Origin: JBDHWG01 sp046328505
GTDB taxonomy: Bacteria; Chloroflexota; Anaerolineae; Epilineales; JAHCIE01
Length of the DNA: 64,000 nucleotides
Direction of reading: 5' to 3'
Assembly: GCA_046328505.1 (NCBI GenBank)
Contig: JAXLWL010000004.1
Location: 248,001-312,000 of the forward strand
Position 1 is the stretch's first letter. The number at the start of each line of letters is the position of its first letter. The notes beneath the pieces were generated by a model. It ran no database searches and was not told where the DNA came from. It worked only from the letters and a program-made list of their open reading frames with translations. Position numbers and translations under genes: made by a program. Shown one piece after another: positions 31,967 through 40,468 of the stretch.

Positions 31967-33136
31967 ATGCCAGACTCATATCAGCCGAAACCCGAAGACA
32001 AGTTTACATTTGGCCTGTGGACTGTGGGCAACATCGGCCGCGACCCATTCGGCGAGCCGGTGCGCCAGCCCCTCTCGCCCGTGGAGCTCGTCCATCTGCT
32101 CGCCGAGGTCGGCGCGTACGGCGTCAACTTCCACGACAATGACCTGGTTCCCATCACGGCGACGCCGGCCGAGCGTGACCGCATCGTTGCCGATTTCAAG
32201 AAGGCGCTGAACGAGACCGGGCTGGTCGTCCCGATGGCGACGACCAACCTGTTCACCGATCCCGCCTTCAAGGACGGCGCTTTCACGTCCAACGATCCGA
32301 CGGTGCGCGCGTACGCCCTCCAGAAGACGATGCGCGCGATTGATCTAGGCGTCGAGCTCGGCGCGAAAATCTACGTGTTCTGGGGCGGGCGCGAAGGCGT
32401 CGAGAGTGACGCGGCCAAGAATCCGCTCGACGCCGGCAAGCGCTTCCGCGAAGCGATGAACTTCCTGTGCGAGTATGCCATCGACAACGGCTACGACCTC
32501 AAGTTCGCGCTGGAGGCGAAACCCAACGAGCCGCGCGGCGACATCTACCTGGCGACGACGGGCCACATGCTCGGCTTCATCGCCACGCTGGATCACCCGG
32601 AGATGGTAGGCGTGAACCCGGAGGTGGCGCACGAGCAGATGGCAGGGCTGAACTTCCTCCACAACGTCGCCCAGGCCTGGGACGCGGGGAAGCTGTTCCA
32701 CATCGACCTGAACGACCAGAACTACGCCCGCTATGACCAGGACTTCCGCTTCGCTTCCCAGAACATCAAGCAGAACTTCTTCCTGGTGAAGTTCCTGGAG
32801 GACGTGGGCTACAGCGGCTCGCGCCACTTCGACGCGCACGCCTACCGCACCGAGGACTACGAGGGCGTGAAGGACTTCGCGCGGGGCTGCATGCGAACGT
32901 ACCTCATCCTCAAAGAGAAGGCTGCGCGCTTCAACGCGGATCCGGAGATTCAGGCGCTTCTGGCGGAAATCAACGCGGGCGATCCGGCGATGGCGCAGTA
33001 TGCCGGGGCCTACAGCCGCGACAAAGCGGAGGCGCTGAAAGCGCGAACGTTCGACCGAGTGGCGCTAGGCCAGCGCGGCCTGGGCTACGAGCGCCTCGAC
33101 CAGCTCACCATTGAGTTGCTTCTTGGCGTGCGCTAG
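31967..33136 (+). CDS. xylA: xylose isomerase, class I
   Basis: 389 residues, the size of the Streptomyces/Thermus class I enzyme. FTFGLWTVGN and VNFHDNDL contain the active-site His56 and Asp59. The metal-binding and substrate loops include FWGGREG, FALEAKPNEPRG, GVNPEVAHEQMAGLNF, HIDLNDQ and SRHFDAHAYR. The enzyme converts D-xylose to D-xylulose (and glucose to fructose) with two Mg or Mn ions. GGAGA precedes ATG. No LacI operator is seen upstream; a -10-like TATCAT at 31929-31934 lacks a good -35. Xylulokinase follows after 9 bases. Confidence 0.97.
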   Translation: MPDSYQPKPEDKFTFGLWTVGNIGRDPFGEPVRQPLSPVELVHLLAEVGAYGVNFHDNDLVPITATPAERDRIVADFKKALNETGLVVPMATTNLFTDPAFKDGAFTSNDPTVRAYALQKTMRAIDLGVELGAKIYVFWGGREGVESDAAKNPLDAGKRFREAMNFLCEYAIDNGYDLKFALEAKPNEPRGDIYLATTGHMLGFIATLDHPEMVGVNPEVAHEQMAGLNFLHNVAQAWDAGKLFHIDLNDQNYARYDQDFRFASQNIKQNFFLVKFLEDVGYSGSRHFDAHAYRTEDYEGVKDFARGCMRTYLILKEKAARFNADPEIQALLAEINAGDPAMAQYAGAYSRDKAEALKARTFDRVALGQRGLGYERLDQLTIELLLGVR

Positions 33137-33145
33137 GAGACGACC

Positions 33146-34639
33146 ATGGGCTACCTACTTGGCATTGATACCTCCACCACGGCGACCAAGGCGCTGCTCA
33201 TCGACACCGACGGCAACGTCGTCGCGGTCGCCTCGGCGGGCTATGGCTTCGAGACGCCGCGCCCCGGTTGGACGGAGCAAAGCCCTACGTTGTTCTGGGA
33301 CGCGACCGTTAAGAGCATCCGCGCCGTGCTGGAGCAAGCCGGCGTTCGCGGCGCCGACGTGGCCGCCGTCGGCCTGACCGGCCAGATGCACGGCATGGTG
33401 TTGCTAGACGCCCAGAACCGGATTATCCGCCCTTGCATCCTGTGGAACGACCAGCGGACGGCTCGCCAGTGCGAGGAGATCACGGAGATTGTCGGGGCGG
33501 AGCGCGTTCTGGAGATTACCGGGAACCCCGTGCTCACCGGCTTCACAGCGCCGAAGATTATCTGGACGCGAGAAAATGAGCCGGAGAACTACGCCCGCAT
33601 CGCCCATATCTTGCTGCCGAAGGACTACGTGCGCTTCTGCCTGAGCGGCGAGTATGTCAGCGATGTGTCCGACGCCTCGGGGACCTCGCTGCTGAACGTG
33701 CGCGAGCGCTGCTGGTCGGACGACATTCTCGACGCACTCGCGATTCCCCGCGCCTGGCTGCCGGAGGTGACTGAGTCGCCGGTTGCCAGCAGCCGGGTTA
33801 GCGCGGAGGCCGCGGCAGCGACTGGCCTCGTGACGGGGACGCCTATCGTCGGCGGGGCCGGCGACCAGGCGGCGGCGGCGGTTGGCAACGGCATCGTCCG
33901 CGAGGGTCTGGTCTCCATTACGCTGGGGACCTCAGGCGTCGTCTTCGCGGCGTCTCAAGAGTACCGCGTCGAGGCGCAAGGGCGGCTGCACGCCTTCTGC
34001 CATGCTGTGCCCGGCATGTGGCACCTCATGGGCGTCATGCTCTCGGCAGCCGGCAGCCTGCAATGGCACCATGATACCGTGGCGCCGGATATGAGCTTCG
34101 ACGCTCTTGTCGCCGAAGCGGCAGAGGCCCCGGCCGGCGCCGAGGGCCTCCTGTTCCTGCCCTATCTCACCGGCGAGCGCATGCCTTACCCCGACCCTCT
34201 CGCGCGCGGTGCTTGGGTCGGCCTCACCGTTCGCCACCGACGCGCCCACCTAACGCGCGCCGTCCTGGAAGGCGTTGCCTTCGGGCTGAACGACGGTTTC
34301 GCCCTCATGGCCGGCGCGGGACTACCGCCTATCGAGGGGGTGCGCGTGTCCGGCGGCGGCGCGCGCAGCGCCCTGTGGCGGCAAATCCTTGCCAGCGTGC
34401 TCGGCACTCCCCTTGCTACAGTGAACACGACGGAGGGGACGGCCCTGGGAGCCGCGCTCCTGGCAGGGGTCGGCGCGGAGGTTTGGCCAGATGTGCCGAC
34501 AGCAGCCTCGCGGACGGTCCTGGTCACCGGTGAGGATAACCCGGACGCCGGCCAGGCCGAGGTCTACCGCGCGCAGTATCCCTTCTATCACGGCCTCTAC
34601 ACGGCTCTCAGCCCCACATTTCACGGAGTAGCGGTATGA
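33146..34639 (+). CDS. xylB: xylulokinase (second copy)
   Basis: 497 residues. The FGGY kinase start is YLLGIDTSTTATKALLIDTDG, the substrate motif GLTGQMHGMVLLD is the usual xylulokinase form, and the C-terminal signature is VRVSGGGARSALWRQILASV. It phosphorylates D-xylulose to xylulose 5-phosphate for the pentose phosphate pathway. It lies directly after xylA, so this copy is the better candidate for the true xylose enzyme of the two in the window. The stop overlaps the next start (ATGA), so the downstream mutarotase-like protein is translationally coupled. Confidence 0.95.
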   Translation: MGYLLGIDTSTTATKALLIDTDGNVVAVASAGYGFETPRPGWTEQSPTLFWDATVKSIRAVLEQAGVRGADVAAVGLTGQMHGMVLLDAQNRIIRPCILWNDQRTARQCEEITEIVGAERVLEITGNPVLTGFTAPKIIWTRENEPENYARIAHILLPKDYVRFCLSGEYVSDVSDASGTSLLNVRERCWSDDILDALAIPRAWLPEVTESPVASSRVSAEAAAATGLVTGTPIVGGAGDQAAAAVGNGIVREGLVSITLGTSGVVFAASQEYRVEAQGRLHAFCHAVPGMWHLMGVMLSAAGSLQWHHDTVAPDMSFDALVAEAAEAPAGAEGLLFLPYLTGERMPYPDPLARGAWVGLTVRHRRAHLTRAVLEGVAFGLNDGFALMAGAGLPPIEGVRVSGGGARSALWRQILASVLGTPLATVNTTEGTALGAALLAGVGAEVWPDVPTAASRTVLVTGEDNPDAGQAEVYRAQYPFYHGLYTALSPTFHGVAV

Positions 34640-35535
34640 CGACATCGACTGATTTCTACGGCCTGCCCACGCGCGCTCTCGATAACGGCAAGCTGCGCGT
34701 CGAGTTCCTGACCCAGGATGGCCCGCGTATCGTCCGTCTCTTCGTCGGCGGCTCGAATCTCAACCTCCTGGCGGAGATGCCGGAGATGAAGGCGGCGACG
34801 CCCGACGGCGACTATTTCTTCCGCGGCGGCCACCGCCTGTGGCACTCACCGGAGGCCATGCCGCGCACCTATATACCCGACCACGTCGGTTTCCGCGTCG
34901 AGGACCTGGCCCACGGCGTGCGGCTGCTTCAGCCGACCGAGGTGTCCACCGGTATCCGCAAGACCACCGAGCTGCGCCTCACGCCGGATGCCCCGTCGCT
35001 GACCCTGAACCACACACTGACCAACGACGGCCTCTGGCCTGTCGAGCTGGCTCCCTGGGCCATCACGCAGCTAAGACTGGGCGGCTGGGTGGCTCTGCCG
35101 CAGACGATAGGCCCGCTCGACGGCGCCGGCCTGCTGCCCAACCGCCAGCTCGTGCTGTGGCCCTACACGCGCATCAACGACCCGCGCTTCTATCCCGACG
35201 ACCGCGTCAGTGTGATCCAGGCGCAGGCCGAGGTGCCGCCGTTTAAGATCGGCTACATGAATCGCCGCGGCTGGGCGGCCTACGCGATTGACAACGTCCT
35301 GTTTATCAAGCACTTTACGCCGCAGCCGGAGAACCCGCACGCCGACTTTGGCTGCAACAACGAGGTCTACTGCAACGACCAGTTTGTGGAGCTTGAGACG
35401 CTCGGGCCACTCGTGCGCCTGGAGCCGGGGCAGAGCACCTATCACCAGGAAATCTGGGATGTGCGCACCGGCCTGCCGCCCATCGAAAGCGCCGATGACG
35501 TGCGCCGACTCGTTGAAGAGGCGATTTCGGGCTGA
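34636..35535 (+). CDS. galactose-mutarotase-like fold protein (DUF4380-like)
   Basis: 299 residues, overlapping the xylulokinase stop by four bases. The sequence has the long beta-sandwich pattern of aldose epimerases and hydratases: GKLRVEFLTQDGPRIVRLFV, FFRGGHRLWHSPEAMPRTY and LTLNHTLTNDGLWPVELAPW. It resembles DUF4380-type proteins more than classic GalM, whose catalytic His and Glu I cannot place with confidence. Coupling to xylA-xylB suggests sugar anomer conversion or sugar binding during xylose use. There is no signal peptide, so it is cytoplasmic. Confidence 0.75.
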   Translation: MTTSTDFYGLPTRALDNGKLRVEFLTQDGPRIVRLFVGGSNLNLLAEMPEMKAATPDGDYFFRGGHRLWHSPEAMPRTYIPDHVGFRVEDLAHGVRLLQPTEVSTGIRKTTELRLTPDAPSLTLNHTLTNDGLWPVELAPWAITQLRLGGWVALPQTIGPLDGAGLLPNRQLVLWPYTRINDPRFYPDDRVSVIQAQAEVPPFKIGYMNRRGWAAYAIDNVLFIKHFTPQPENPHADFGCNNEVYCNDQFVELETLGPLVRLEPGQSTYHQEIWDVRTGLPPIESADDVRRLVEEAISG

Positions 35536-35579
35536 AGCGCCACTGACATAACCCATATCGCACCGAAGGAGGCTAGACC

Positions 35580-36539
35580 TTGACCTTGCTGCTTACCCGC
35601 GCCGACCTTGCACCGCTGCTCACGGAGCCAGACTCGATTCGCGCCAGCTTCGAAGTGATTCGCGACGCATTGCGTGGTTCCGTTGAGGAACCTGACGAGC
35701 ATCAGTCGTGGCTCGCCTACCCGCTTGGCACCTCGCAGGGCGCCCGCGTCCATGTGAACCTGCTTGCCTCGCCATGGGGTACCAGCGTTCGGGTGTTCCC
35801 GCCGCCCATTGGCCCTACGGCACAGTCAGGCGACTCCCTTGCCATGCTGTTTGATGAGCAGGGGCAGGTCGCCGCGATCCTGGACCTCCACGACCTGGGC
35901 TCGTGGCGCACCTCCGGTGTCGCAGCGGTGGCCACCGCTGCGCTCGCACCGGAGGGGGCGAGGGTGGCCGCGATGATCGGCAGCGGCAAGGAAGCCAACA
36001 TCTTCCTGCGCGCCTTACGTGTGGCTATGCCGGGGCTAACCGAAGTTCGCGTCCACAGCCGCACGCCGGCAAATCGGGAGCGTTTCGCACGCGAGATGAC
36101 GACGGCTGAGCTGCCTGTCCACGCCGTGGACGAGGCGAATCAGGCGGTCGAGGGCGCGGACGTGATTATCGCGACAGCGGCGGGGGGAAGGCCGCAGTTC
36201 GAGGCGTCGGCGGTCCGGCCCGGGGCAACCCTGGCGACTGTGGCCTGGGGCAGTGTCCCGCCTGACCTGCGCGCTCGGCTCGTCCTACCTGACCGCTTTC
36301 AACCTGAAGCGCGGCCGACCGGCTGGGAGCCGTGGCCGATTCGCCGCTGGGACGAGGGCGGTCCTAGCGACGTGCTCTTCCTGGCCGACGTGCTGCGAGG
36401 CGAGCCGGCCCGACGGACGACGGACGAGACGTTGCTTTACAGCCAGTTCGGGGTCTTCGCCTGGGACGCGCCGCTCGTGCGCTGGGCATATGAGGCGGCG
36501 GTACAGCGGGGCCTTGGCACAGAGTTCTCGTTCACGTAA
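35580..36539 (+). CDS. ornithine cyclodeaminase/mu-crystallin family protein
   Basis: 319 residues from a TTG start with AAGGAGG 7 bases upstream. Family features are the LDLHDLGSWRTSGVAAVATA block before the Rossmann domain and the NAD motif VAAMIGSGKEANIFLRAL. ADVIIATAAG follows. Members are NAD(P)-dependent ornithine cyclodeaminases, ketimine reductases or alanine dehydrogenases, so the exact substrate is open. It follows the xylose genes by 44 bases and may be the last gene of that transcript, although its chemistry is unrelated. The convergent SDR gene begins 6 bases beyond its stop. Confidence 0.88.
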   Translation: MTLLLTRADLAPLLTEPDSIRASFEVIRDALRGSVEEPDEHQSWLAYPLGTSQGARVHVNLLASPWGTSVRVFPPPIGPTAQSGDSLAMLFDEQGQVAAILDLHDLGSWRTSGVAAVATAALAPEGARVAAMIGSGKEANIFLRALRVAMPGLTEVRVHSRTPANRERFAREMTTAELPVHAVDEANQAVEGADVIIATAAGGRPQFEASAVRPGATLATVAWGSVPPDLRARLVLPDRFQPEARPTGWEPWPIRRWDEGGPSDVLFLADVLRGEPARRTTDETLLYSQFGVFAWDAPLVRWAYEAAVQRGLGTEFSFT

Positions 36540-36545
36540 GAGAGA

Positions 36546-37343
36546 TTACACCGGCGGGTGGAGGGTGAAACCGCCGTCCACCCGCACGGCCGCGCCGGTC
36601 ATATACTCGGCCTCGTCGGATACCATGAAGCGGATGACGCGCGCGATCTCTTCTGGCTGTGCCAGCCGCTGCCACGGCAGCGCCAACCCCGCCTCTTTCA
36701 GGTCCGCCTCGGAGTAGTGGTCGCGCTCGCCCGGCGTGTCCGTCCAGCCTGGATGGATGACGTTGACGTTGATATGGTAGGACGCCAGCTCGACGGCCAG
36801 GATTTCGGCCAGGTGCGTGATGCCCGCCTTGCTCGTGCCGTAGGCCGTCGCGTTTGCCACGGGTACTTCGGCCTGCACCGAGCCGACGATGACAATCTTG
36901 CCCCCCTGACCCTGATGCACCATCTGCCGCGCCGCGGCCTGGCATGTATGCCAGACGCCGAATAGCGTCACGGAAAACGTTGCCCACGCCTCGTCCCACG
37001 TTAGCTCGATAAATGGCTTGCGGATCGAGCGCGCCGCGTTTGCGACCGCGATGTCGAGCCGCCCAAAAGTGGCGACGGCCCGGTCTACAGCACTGGCAAC
37101 CTGCGCCGGGGCGGCGACGTCGCCCGGACAGATGAGGGCGCGCCGGCCGAGCGCCGTGATTTGGGCGGCCAATGTTTCGAGCTGGTCGAGGTGCGCGACG
37201 TCGTTGACTGCGACGTCTGCGCCGGCCTCGGCGAGAGCGAGGGCCGCAGCCCGACCGATGCCGCGCGCAGCGCCGGTGACGAGAGCGACGCGGCCGGATA
37301 GGATACCGTTGGGTGAAGGAGACACTGGATGTTGAGTTGACAC
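36546..37343 (-). CDS. short-chain dehydrogenase/reductase
   Basis: 265 residues. Classical SDR motifs are complete: TGAARGIG nucleotide loop, VANAA, and Ser-Tyr-Lys in IVGSVQAEVPVANATAYGTSKAG. The C-terminus EYMTGAAVRVDGGFTLHPPV is typical of glucose dehydrogenase and 3-oxoacyl-reductase relatives. The substrate is unknown; the location beside the xylose genes allows a sugar or polyol dehydrogenase role. It has its own strong promoter (37384-37412) and runs towards the ornithine-cyclodeaminase-like gene. Confidence 0.92.
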   Translation of the reverse strand: MSTQHPVSPSPNGILSGRVALVTGAARGIGRAAALALAEAGADVAVNDVAHLDQLETLAAQITALGRRALICPGDVAAPAQVASAVDRAVATFGRLDIAVANAARSIRKPFIELTWDEAWATFSVTLFGVWHTCQAAARQMVHQGQGGKIVIVGSVQAEVPVANATAYGTSKAGITHLAEILAVELASYHINVNVIHPGWTDTPGERDHYSEADLKEAGLALPWQRLAQPEEIARVIRFMVSDEAEYMTGAAVRVDGGFTLHPPV

Positions 37344-37383
37344 AGAGCCTCACGTCAGTCAGCTTGATTATGGAGTGCCGCGG

Positions 37384-37412
37384 AGTATAGCCGCCGGAGC
37401 GAGACATGTCAA
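37384..37412 (-). promoter_or_regulatory. SDR promoter with flanking inverted repeat
   Basis: On the minus strand, TTGACA (37412-37407), 17 bases, TATACT (37389-37384). A perfect 11-base inverted repeat, ATAGCCGCCGG (37387-37397) and CCGGCGGCTAT (37416-37426), brackets the -35 and overlaps the -10, so a repressor site is likely. Confidence 0.8.
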
Positions 37413-37431
37413 TCGCCGGCGGCTATGTTAT

Positions 37432-37461
37432 TTGGAGCTTAGGCAGGGAGTACGTTATAAT
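37432..37461 (+). promoter_or_regulatory. promoter of the metal-binding lipoprotein gene
   Basis: TTGGAG (37432-37437), 18 bases, TATAAT (37456-37461). The leader is short and contains the palindrome at 37476-37490. Confidence 0.75.
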
Positions 37462-37475
37462 TAGCGGATGCTTAT

Positions 37476-37490
37476 TGAGAAAATTTCTCA
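37476..37490. promoter_or_regulatory. 15-base palindrome, probable operator
   Basis: TGAGAAAATTTCTCA is a perfect palindrome around a single base, 15 bases after the -10 box and 13 before the ATG. Position suggests a repressor responding to the metal carried by the gene product. Confidence 0.6.
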
Positions 37491-37501
37491 GTTGAGGAGT
37501 A

Positions 37502-38464
37502 ATGATGCGTGTTATATCGATCTGCTTGGCGTCTGCGTTGGTGTCGCTTGTCCTGGCCGGCTGCGCCGCCTCATCCCAGCCTCAAACCTCGGCTAACGGT
37601 GTGGGTGGAAAGCGGCCGACAGTCGTTGCGACGACGACCATCATCGCGGACATGGCGCAGAACGTTGCCGGCGACAACGCCGAGGTCATCTCGCTCCTGC
37701 CGCGCGGCGCCGACCCGCACACGTTCCAGCCGAATCCGCGCGACTCGCAGACTCTGGCGCGGGCCGATGTCATTCTAGAGAACGGGGCGAACTTCGAGAC
37801 CTGGCTGGACAAGCTTATCGAAAGCTCTGGCACGAAGGCCAGTCGGGTCGTCGTCTCCAATGGTGCGAAGTTGCTCCAGATGGACGCGGAGGGTCAAGAG
37901 AGCGCAGAGTCGACTCCTCAAGCATCCGGTAAGCAGACGGATCCGCATCTCTGGTTCGACGTGGCGAATGGCATGCTCTACGTCCAGAACATCCGCGATG
38001 CCCTGGCCGCTGCCGATCCGGCCCACGCCGAGGCCTACCGCGCCAACGCCGACCGCTATCTCGCGCAACTGAAAGACCTGGACAACAGTATCGTTCAGCA
38101 GGTAGCAACGGTTCCTAGGGAGCAGCGCAAGCTGGTCACGAACCACGACACGTTCGGCTACTTCGCGGCGCGGTATGGCTTCGATGTGGTCGGCGCGGTC
38201 ATCCCATCCCTCAGCCCTGAGGCGCAGCCATCGGCGCAGGATATCGCGAACCTTGTCCAGACCGTGCGGCAGACCGGCGTGCGCGCCGTGTTCGCGGAGA
38301 ATACCGTCAGCCCGCGCCTGGCTGAGCAAATCGCTCGCGATTCAGGAGCGCAGGTCGTCAGCACATTGTACACCGACTCCCTCGGCGAGCCGGGCAAACC
38401 CGGCGATAGCTACATTAACATGATGCGCTACGACGTGGATGAGATTGTGAAAGCTTTGAAGTAA
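37502..38464 (+). CDS. metal ABC transporter substrate-binding lipoprotein (ZnuA/TroA family)
   Basis: 320 residues, starting at one of two adjacent codons (ATGATG) behind GAGGAG. The lipobox LVLAGC gives Cys21. The cluster A-I metal-binding pattern is complete: His73 (ADPHTFQP), His149 (DPHLWFD), His215 (NHDTFGYF) and Asp292 (LYTDSLGEPG). It binds zinc or manganese outside the membrane. The loop between the first two ligands is Ser/Gln-rich rather than His-rich. No permease or ATPase gene is next to it, so the rest of the importer must be elsewhere. The palindrome upstream suggests metal control. Confidence 0.93.
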   Translation: MMRVISICLASALVSLVLAGCAASSQPQTSANGVGGKRPTVVATTTIIADMAQNVAGDNAEVISLLPRGADPHTFQPNPRDSQTLARADVILENGANFETWLDKLIESSGTKASRVVVSNGAKLLQMDAEGQESAESTPQASGKQTDPHLWFDVANGMLYVQNIRDALAAADPAHAEAYRANADRYLAQLKDLDNSIVQQVATVPREQRKLVTNHDTFGYFAARYGFDVVGAVIPSLSPEAQPSAQDIANLVQTVRQTGVRAVFAENTVSPRLAEQIARDSGAQVVSTLYTDSLGEPGKPGDSYINMMRYDVDEIVKALK

Positions 38465-38486
38465 AGCTGGACGGACTGACTATAAT
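38456..38486 (+). promoter_or_regulatory. probable promoter of the URO-D-like gene
   Basis: TATAAT at 38481-38486 is perfect; TTGAAG at 38456-38461 is 19 bases away. It overlaps the end of the metal-binding protein gene. Confidence 0.5.
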
Positions 38487-38539
38487 TGTGCTCAGGCGAG
38501 AGCGGAGATGGAGTCGCACTTCTATTCAAGGAGAAGAGC

Positions 38540-39553
38540 ATGAGTGAAGTCAGGACCGTGACGAAGAAGGAGCGCGTGGATGCGGCGTTGCGCGGGCAGC
38601 CGGTGGATCGGCCACCGGTCAGCCTGTGGCGCCACTTCTATGAGAGCGAGGAAACTGCGCAAGGGCTCGCTCAATCCATGCTGCACTGGCAAACCACGTA
38701 TGACTGGGACTGGATGAAAATCAACCCGCGCGCCTCGTACCACGTCGAAGGCTGGGGCGTCAAGCTGCAGTTCAGCGGCCACGCGCTGATAAAGCCCGTG
38801 ACGCTGGAGGTGCCCATTCATAGCACCCGCGACTGGGCCAAGCTCAAGCCATTGCCGCTGGATTCGGGCGAGCTGGCCGAGCAACTCGAAGCAATCGGGC
38901 TAATTCGCGAGGGCCTTGGCCCCGACATCTACGCCATCGAGACGGTTTTCAACCCCGTTTCCATCGCCGGCGATCTGGTGTCCGATCATCAAACGCTCGT
39001 GGCGCACATGAAAGAAGACCCCCAGGCGCTTCACGGCGCGCTAGAGGTCATCACGGAAACGTTCCGCGCGTTCGCTCAGCGCGCCCTCCAGGTCGGGGCG
39101 AGCGGTCTTTTCTTCGCGACAACCCACTGGGCCAGCTATGATCTGCTCACCGACGAGCAGTACGCTGAGTTCGGCCGCCCGTATGACCTTCGCGTCCTCG
39201 AGGTTGTCCAGGGCGCTCCCCTCAACGTCCTTCACGTCTGCAAAAACAACAACATGGCCTTGAAGCTGGCCGACTATCCGGTGGACGCGATCAACTGGGC
39301 GGTTGGCTCGCCCGGTAATCCGTCTCTCGCCGAGGTGCAGAAGGTCACGAAGGCGGCCGTCGTCGGGGGCTTCCGTAACGAGACGCTGCTGAGCGGCCCC
39401 GAGTCCGCCATCATCGCCGAGGCGCGGGCTGCGGCGCAGGCCACCGGAGATAGGCGCTGGATTCTCGGTCCCGCCTGCTCCATCTCGGTCGAGACCCCGG
39501 ATGAGTATGTCCGCGCGGCCCGCCGCGCTGCCGACGAGGTCGCGTCAGCGTAA
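38540..39553 (+). CDS. uroporphyrinogen decarboxylase family protein (not classic HemE)
   Basis: 337 residues from ATG 38540, with AAGGAGAAGAG upstream. The TIM-barrel URO-D fold is indicated by KKERVDAALRGQPVDRPPVS at the start, DWDWMKINPRASYHVEGWG, FFATTHWASYDLLTDEQYAE and LGPACSISVETPDEYVRAAR at the end. The N-terminal Arg/Asp residues of true HemE (RQAGRYLPEY) are absent. It is probably of the corrinoid methyltransferase-like or other URO-D branch. No heme or corrinoid genes are adjacent, so the substrate remains unknown. Confidence 0.87.
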   Translation: MSEVRTVTKKERVDAALRGQPVDRPPVSLWRHFYESEETAQGLAQSMLHWQTTYDWDWMKINPRASYHVEGWGVKLQFSGHALIKPVTLEVPIHSTRDWAKLKPLPLDSGELAEQLEAIGLIREGLGPDIYAIETVFNPVSIAGDLVSDHQTLVAHMKEDPQALHGALEVITETFRAFAQRALQVGASGLFFATTHWASYDLLTDEQYAEFGRPYDLRVLEVVQGAPLNVLHVCKNNNMALKLADYPVDAINWAVGSPGNPSLAEVQKVTKAAVVGGFRNETLLSGPESAIIAEARAAAQATGDRRWILGPACSISVETPDEYVRAARRAADEVASA

Positions 39554-39589
39554 TACGATAGGCGGCGCCGAAGCCGCAGAATAGAATCG

Positions 39590-39633
39590 ACAAGCGCGAA
39601 AGGCGGTGCTGAACATAAGCCTTTCGCGCTTGT
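39590..39633. terminator. stem-loop terminator between convergent genes
   Basis: ACAAGCGCGAAAGGC and GCCTTTCGCGCTTGT form a perfect 15-bp stem with a 14-base loop between the URO-D-like gene and the convergent GNAT gene. It can serve both. Confidence 0.85.
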
Positions 39634-39682
39634 GTCTGATTGCGCGGCGATTGTGGTTCGCTAAGCCTTCCGACCTGGCTGC

Positions 39683-40468
39683 CTACGCGTGTCCGTTGAC
39701 GGGAAGCTCGAACGTGTCCACAACGAACAGGTTGACAAACCCGAGGCGCAGGTAGATGCTGTGGGCGTAGCTCTCCGGCTCTGTCGAGAGATAGATGATC
39801 TCGGCGCCGCGGCGTCGCCCTTCGTCGACGACCCAGTGGAACAGCGTGGTCCCGATGCCCTGCCGTCGATATGGCTCCAGGGTCGCCAGGCCCCACATGC
39901 CGACGATGCCGTCGCCGTACAACATCGAGATAGCGCCGACCACGGTGTCCCCTATCTTCGCGACGAGGAAGTCGTAGTCGTATCGTTTTAGATTGTTGAG
40001 GGCGGTCTCGACCCCTCGCTCGATGTTCCCGTCCAGGCCGAAGCCTGTGCTCTGCGTCGCGACGAATGTTTCCAGGTCGATCTCATCGGGCGCCCGGTAG
40101 ACGGACACTGCTGGATTCACGGGTCTTCTCAGGTCGCCCACCAGGTGCATGAATACCTCGCGCTCGCCCGTCTCCACAAAGCCGTGGCGCATCAGATGGC
40201 TAGGCCAATCCGGCGGCTCCGACAGTGGCGTGACGCGGACGCGTGGCGCCATGTCCACGCAACGGTAGTGGCGAACGAGGCGCTCGATCAGCGCATCGAC
40301 GGCGTCGGGAGGGGATGCGCGCAAGACGGCGACGTTGCCAGGGTCGTCGGCGGTATTGGTAAACACGACGGCGCCGGGCCAGTCCTCGCGCTTCGCCCAG
40401 TACTCGTGGCTCACCTCATCGAACGCGAGGATGCGCCGCCACAGTTCGTGGTCAGGATCGTTGAGCAT
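39683..40468 (-). CDS. GNAT acetyltransferase
   Basis: 261 residues from ATG 40468; a longer frame to 40531 lies inside the upstream gene. The C-terminal half is a standard GNAT domain: VVGAISMLYGDGIVGMWGLA, then the acetyl-CoA loop RRQGIGTTLFHWVV (Arg-Arg-Gln-Gly-Ile-Gly), and YLRLGFVNLFVVDTF at the end. The N-terminal half (about 1-115) is a second, degenerate domain of similar size. The start overlaps the end of the LLM oxidoreductase gene by 17 bases, so translation is coupled and the two may act on the same compound. Confidence 0.88.
   Translation of the reverse strand: MLNDPDHELWRRILAFDEVSHEYWAKREDWPGAVVFTNTADDPGNVAVLRASPPDAVDALIERLVRHYRCVDMAPRVRVTPLSEPPDWPSHLMRHGFVETGEREVFMHLVGDLRRPVNPAVSVYRAPDEIDLETFVATQSTGFGLDGNIERGVETALNNLKRYDYDFLVAKIGDTVVGAISMLYGDGIVGMWGLATLEPYRRQGIGTTLFHWVVDEGRRRGAEIIYLSTEPESYAHSIYLRLGFVNLFVVDTFELPVNGHA

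Noticed and set aside
38540..39553. uroporphyrinogen decarboxylase hemE
   Set aside because: The diagnostic N-terminal Arg-rich motif of HemE is missing and no heme genes are near.
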